Below, piece by piece: positions 60,546 to 64,000 of a stretch of 64,000 bases of DNA. The notes beneath the pieces were generated by a model. That model saw only the letters and a list, made by a program, of their open reading frames with translations. It made no database searches and had not been told where the DNA came from. The stretch covers positions 32,267,939 to 32,331,938 of the forward strand of contig NC_086034.1 of NCBI RefSeq assembly GCF_036323735.1, in the 5' to 3' direction. A program made the translations under genes and the position numbers. The stretch's first letter is position 1. Each line of letters opens with the position of its first letter. Origin of the DNA: Rattus norvegicus. Taxonomy: Eukaryota > Chordata > Mammalia > Rodentia > Muridae.

Positions 60546-60794
60546 GTGATTAGAAGACAGAATAATCACAGTAAATACCCTCATTTGAAAGGTATAAAGA
60601 TACACAGTATCAATAGAAACTGCAATCTCACTGGGAGGGTGCTCCTAGCTTACCCTTCTCTGGAATTACAATTGTTTCTCAGTTCCCATTCTTTTCCCTC
60701 AGTGTGTGTTTGGGAATCACAAGTGACCTCTAGCCCTCAGTTCTAGTACCATTCTACAATGTTCTCTTTTTAGTCCATTATTTTACTTAGATGA

Positions 60795-61255
60795 AGAGTA
60801 TGTATTAACTACTTTTGCATAACTGATTAAAAGGCCCAGGAGAACTATTTAAAGGAGAAAGATTTCTTTTGGTTCATCATTTCAGAGGGTTCAGAATGTG
60901 GGTGCTTGACTAGCTCTCACCCCATGATTAGGCAGAACAGTATGGTAACTCCAAAAAGTGTCAGTAGAAGAATATGAAGGTAGGGTGTAGAGTAGAGGAG
61001 CTTTAATGCTTTTTGGAGGACAGGAAGAAAAAGATGGAATATGAAAATGGAAGTTCTCTAGGGTATGCCCCTTGTGATCTATTTCCTCCATCTAGACCTT
61101 GCCTCCAACCTTCTGCCATTTGATTATAACAGGACATTCCTGATCTAACTGTCTTTGGGAATGCCCCACAGACACCTGCAGAGGTTCGGTTTAGTAATCT
61201 AGGTTTCTTTCCATCCCATCAACATGACATTTAAGATTAACCATAGCATGGCCCA
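60795..61255 (-). mobile_element. MaLR-like LTR remnant
   Basis: On the minus strand: TGCTATGGTTAATCTTAAAT start, GGAGGCAAGGTCTAGATGG, CAAGGGGCATACCCTAG, ACTGTTCTGCCTAATCATGG and an AACCAAAAGAAATCTTTCTC end follow the order of MST/MLT1 LTRs. Diverged; assignment is by order of landmarks. Confidence 0.45.
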
Positions 61256-62366
61256 AGTTGGAATTTTAAGGACCTCTCAGCTTCCTTTTTGCTTGTATAC
61301 ACTTGATAATCCAGCCATTTTACAATTTAAAGAATTTCTTTTAGTACAAAATGCTGCCATATTTGACCATGCAGTCTCCTTAAAATATCTACAGGTTTCT
61401 ACATGTCTGATTTTATTACACATCTGACTCAAGATACATTGCACCAGCACCATCACTTCACTGTTTTTTCAAGTTCCTCCTCTACATTTGCATACACATT
61501 GCTGCTCTGCGAACAGGCTATTGTGACAAGATGCATTTGAGAACCTTGAAATCTTTTGTATACCCAGCTCAGAAGTACCTACCTGTACCAACGCTAAGTT
61601 CTTAAATCTCCACAAAGGATTTATGACCACATAGCTGAGCTGGTATTGACCCAGAGATCTCTGTATCTACTCCGTACAACAGAGATAAACAAATTCTATT
61701 TTCTGCAAATCTGCTCCTACTCAGTCCTCTTTACATTTCTTTTTAGCATTTCAGCCTCTTTTCTCATCCAGTGTTTCTCTCCATCCCTTATCATTTATAA
61801 TAGATAGAATACACGTCCTGGAGCCTTGTTTTCTTCTTGGAGACATTTTGAGCTAGGTTGGAATGTACAACATATCATTTTCTACCTGACCACGTAATGT
61901 ATTCAATTGTTTGGCCAATTACTTTGTGACAATATAATGTATGGGTTGTAGTCTTCTTAACCTCTGGGAAAAAAAATTCTACCTTATCTTCCGGGCTTTT
62001 GGTTTAAAAGAAAAATCTAGTTTTGTTTCATCCTTTCAACTTATGGAAACTCCATAGTCCAAGATTTTCCTTGTAGTTTTCTTCATCTCCAATGTCAGTT
62101 TTTACATGAGATATATAATGCTAAGGAACTGATTACCAAAATCATTGAGTTGTTGCTGACACGTTTACATATTGGCTGGCTAGCCATGTTGATCTGCATC
62201 AGGCTGTGATGGTCACAGGTAGGGTTGGCCACTTGCCAGAGTTACCTTGTTACAAAAAAAAAAAGGCTAGAGACCAGCTAGCCCAGGAATCGTACATGCA
62301 CATTATGACTGTCTAGCTGACATCTGGAACAATGATGCTGATGGTGCCACATTAATAATGCTATTT
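61256..62366. other. Unique intergenic DNA
   Basis: Nothing recognised. Confidence 0.45.
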
Positions 62367-62570
62367 CATGGAGAGATTGCTCAGCAGTAAAGCACACTTC
62401 TGCTCTTTCAGAGGACCAGGATTTCAGTACTTGGCAGCTCATAACTGTCAGTCACACCAATTCCAAGGGATTTCATGCCCTCCTCCGAATTCTACAAGTA
62501 CCAGATAAGTCCATGGTTATACTTAGCAAACGCACATATAACATAATAAAAATAACTATTTTTCTTAAAG
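62367..62570 (+). mobile_element. B3-like SINE
   Basis: ATGGAGAGATTGCTCAGCAG head, TCTTTCAGAGGACCAGGATT, GCAGCTCATAACTGTCAGTC, TCATGCCCTCCTCCGAATTC and an ACATAATAAAAATAAC tail. The 127-codon frame 62513-62896 starts inside its tail and is unlikely to be real. Confidence 0.75.
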
Positions 62571-63412
62571 AAAGTTGTTCAGACATTATTCAAATGCTTT
62601 TGACAGAATTTAAAGACAAAATGTCGAAACATAAAGAATCTATGAGGTCTAGACTCAGAACAGAAATACCATCAGTCCTCTTCTCTCGCACTCTATCTGC
62701 AAAAAGGAACTACCATGTCAACGTAGATTCAATAGGCAGACAAACACCCTCCAAATACCATGGACAGGAAAAGGAGCAAAGTCAAGTTGAAAAGGATGCC
62801 AAGAAGACAGACTTGCCAGGTTTACTCGAGCTCTATGTCCTTCTTTCTTGTGTGGCCACATTGAATGACATACTCATTCAGTTTCAATTTTACTGAGTTA
62901 CTGCTTGAAATATTTTAAGGATTATGTTGAACCAGTCAGTTACATTTTGAAATCAAATTCTATGTTTTACAAATTCTAAATTATGATACAATGTTAAAAC
63001 CAAAGTTAAAATTGGGGACTCAAGGTATAATTTAATCAATAATAATTTGACATTTTTACTTTGGAATTGTTGATGCTTTTAATATTTAATAAATGCATAA
63101 TTATCAATATTTATGTTAAAACATACCATCATTATTTTGGAAAAGATATTCACAGTTAATGAATACTAAGAGCCCAGTTCTTGACACTGTACACTCTGAT
63201 TTTCTTACTGAAACAGGGGGAGATGTCAAAGTGTGGAGTCTGAACATTTTTCTGGGTAACAGTTGTCCTGTGATAGATTACAAACAGTGGGGGAATTCGT
63301 TAGTCCTCAGACTGCCTCCAATCCTGACACCAGGACATTTTCCTGATTCTCTAACCAAAACAAAAGTGAGAGTTTAGAACAGGATTTTTTCTCAATAAGT
63401 ATTTAATTAGTG
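62571..63412. other. Unique AT-rich DNA
   Basis: No gene or repeat family recognised. Confidence 0.45.
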
Positions 63413-63429
63413 TGTATGTATGTGTGTAT

Positions 63430-63506
<77 letters not shown>
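63413..63506. repeat. (TG)n-(AG)n microsatellite
   Basis: TG run at 63431-63474 then AG run at 63475-63506, at the edge of a B3-like SINE. Confidence 0.96.
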
Positions 63507-63507
<1 letters not shown>

Positions 63508-63660
63508 ATCTCTGTAGGTCTGTGTACGCCATGTGTGAATGCCCTTGTGAAGGTAAAGGATAAAGGAGATTGTGAGCCACCAGGGTGGGTGCTGAGAACT
63601 AAACTCTAGTCCTCAGGAAGAGCAGCAAGTACATAAACAACTGAGCCTTTCCTCCAGTCG
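63507..63660 (-). mobile_element. B3-like SINE
   Basis: Complement of a B2/B3 body: GTGAGCCACCAGGGTGGGTG, CTGAGAACTAAACTCTAGTC, CTCAGGAAGAGCAGCAAG and AACTGAGCCTTTCCTCCAG (tRNA-like head). Confidence 0.78.
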
Positions 63661-64000
63661 AGATCTCTTTTGTAACTGCAGGAAGAAACAGGGTAGAGAC
63701 CTCTGGCTCAATAACAACTCTGTTCCCAGTAGTTTTTTGTCTTCAAAGGTTTCCTCTGTATTAGTGTCCTCAAACAAAACAAATTAAGAAAGAACTTGTT
63801 TTAATGACTGGATAAAAAAGACAGAAAAATGCAACTCAATGAATAGTGAATAGTGTTTCTGGGAATATTTTAGTCTGGCAGACCTATTTAAACCCATCAC
63901 CTACCTGAAGAGCCTTGAGAACTACCAGACCCTGACTGGAGAAAAACAGCCATGGAACAGGTCAACAACACGTTTGTGTTTTCTTGTGTGCCAGACCACT
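63661..64000. other. Unique DNA to window end
   Basis: No feature I can support. An ATG in good Kozak context at 63952 (AGCCATGG) stays open for the 16 codons left in the window, but this is too little to call a gene. Confidence 0.4.

Noticed and set aside
1..64000. A novel multi-gene system (defence island, operon or gene cluster)
   Set aside because: No intact cellular coding sequence was found; all longer protein matches are L1 ORF1/ORF2 remnants.

Overview
The window looks like a stretch of rodent, most probably rat (Rattus norvegicus), nuclear chromosome with no cellular gene that I can support. It is AT-rich and packed with retrotransposons. The rat call rests on the young LINE-1 copies. 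Their 3' ends carry the G-rich 3' UTR block that ends in a CTCGAAATG...ACTCAAGTTAATAAA tail, their 5' UTR is rat-like rather than the mouse A/Tf/Gf monomer type, and B2/B3, B4, B1 and ID SINEs surround them. All family names here are pattern recognition from memory; no database was searched.

Layout. 1-2184: unique AT-rich DNA with a CA repeat. 2185-5553: an old, 5'-truncated Lx-type L1 (+). 5683-11886: a nearly complete but mutated rat L1 (-) with 5' UTR, ORF1, ORF2 and 3' UTR. 12054-12851: B3 and B4 SINEs. 12852-16946: unique DNA and microsatellites. 16962-18289: a 5'-truncated L1 (+) that contains a second L1 tail and is bounded by a 15-bp target-site duplication (TSD). 18470-21345: an Lx L1 whose upstream part is inverted (twin priming) and later invaded by a 455-bp class II solo LTR with a 6-bp TSD. 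22080-22490: a small Lx tail with an inverted tip. 24430-25910: an internally deleted L1 (-). 26745-27102: a short young L1 tail whose 5' junction carries an inverted 36-nt tRNA-Gly half. 28440-29900: candidate conserved regulatory DNA. 30645-34105: a diverged, unclassified repeat pair. 34711-35186: L1 tail (-). 36880-38325: an ancient L1M (+). 44174-46638: L1 (-) with an in-frame deletion. 48245-49767: L1 (-) fused at its 5' end to the last 33 nt of U6 snRNA. 49811-55035: a long rat L1 (+) missing the end of ORF1 and the ORF2 endonuclease. 55063-55247: B2 SINE. 56083-56520: L1 tail with TSD. 60280-61255: MaLR-like LTR remnants. 62367-63660: B3 SINEs and a TG/AG repeat.

Nothing works together as an operon or pathway. 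The window records layered retrotransposition by L1, with SINEs moved in trans, and shows several rare by-products of target-primed reverse transcription. The most notable is the tRNA-Gly 5' half captured at an L1 junction in a twin-priming-like geometry; the U6-L1 chimera about 22 kb away is a related, better known class. No L1 copy here has intact ORFs.
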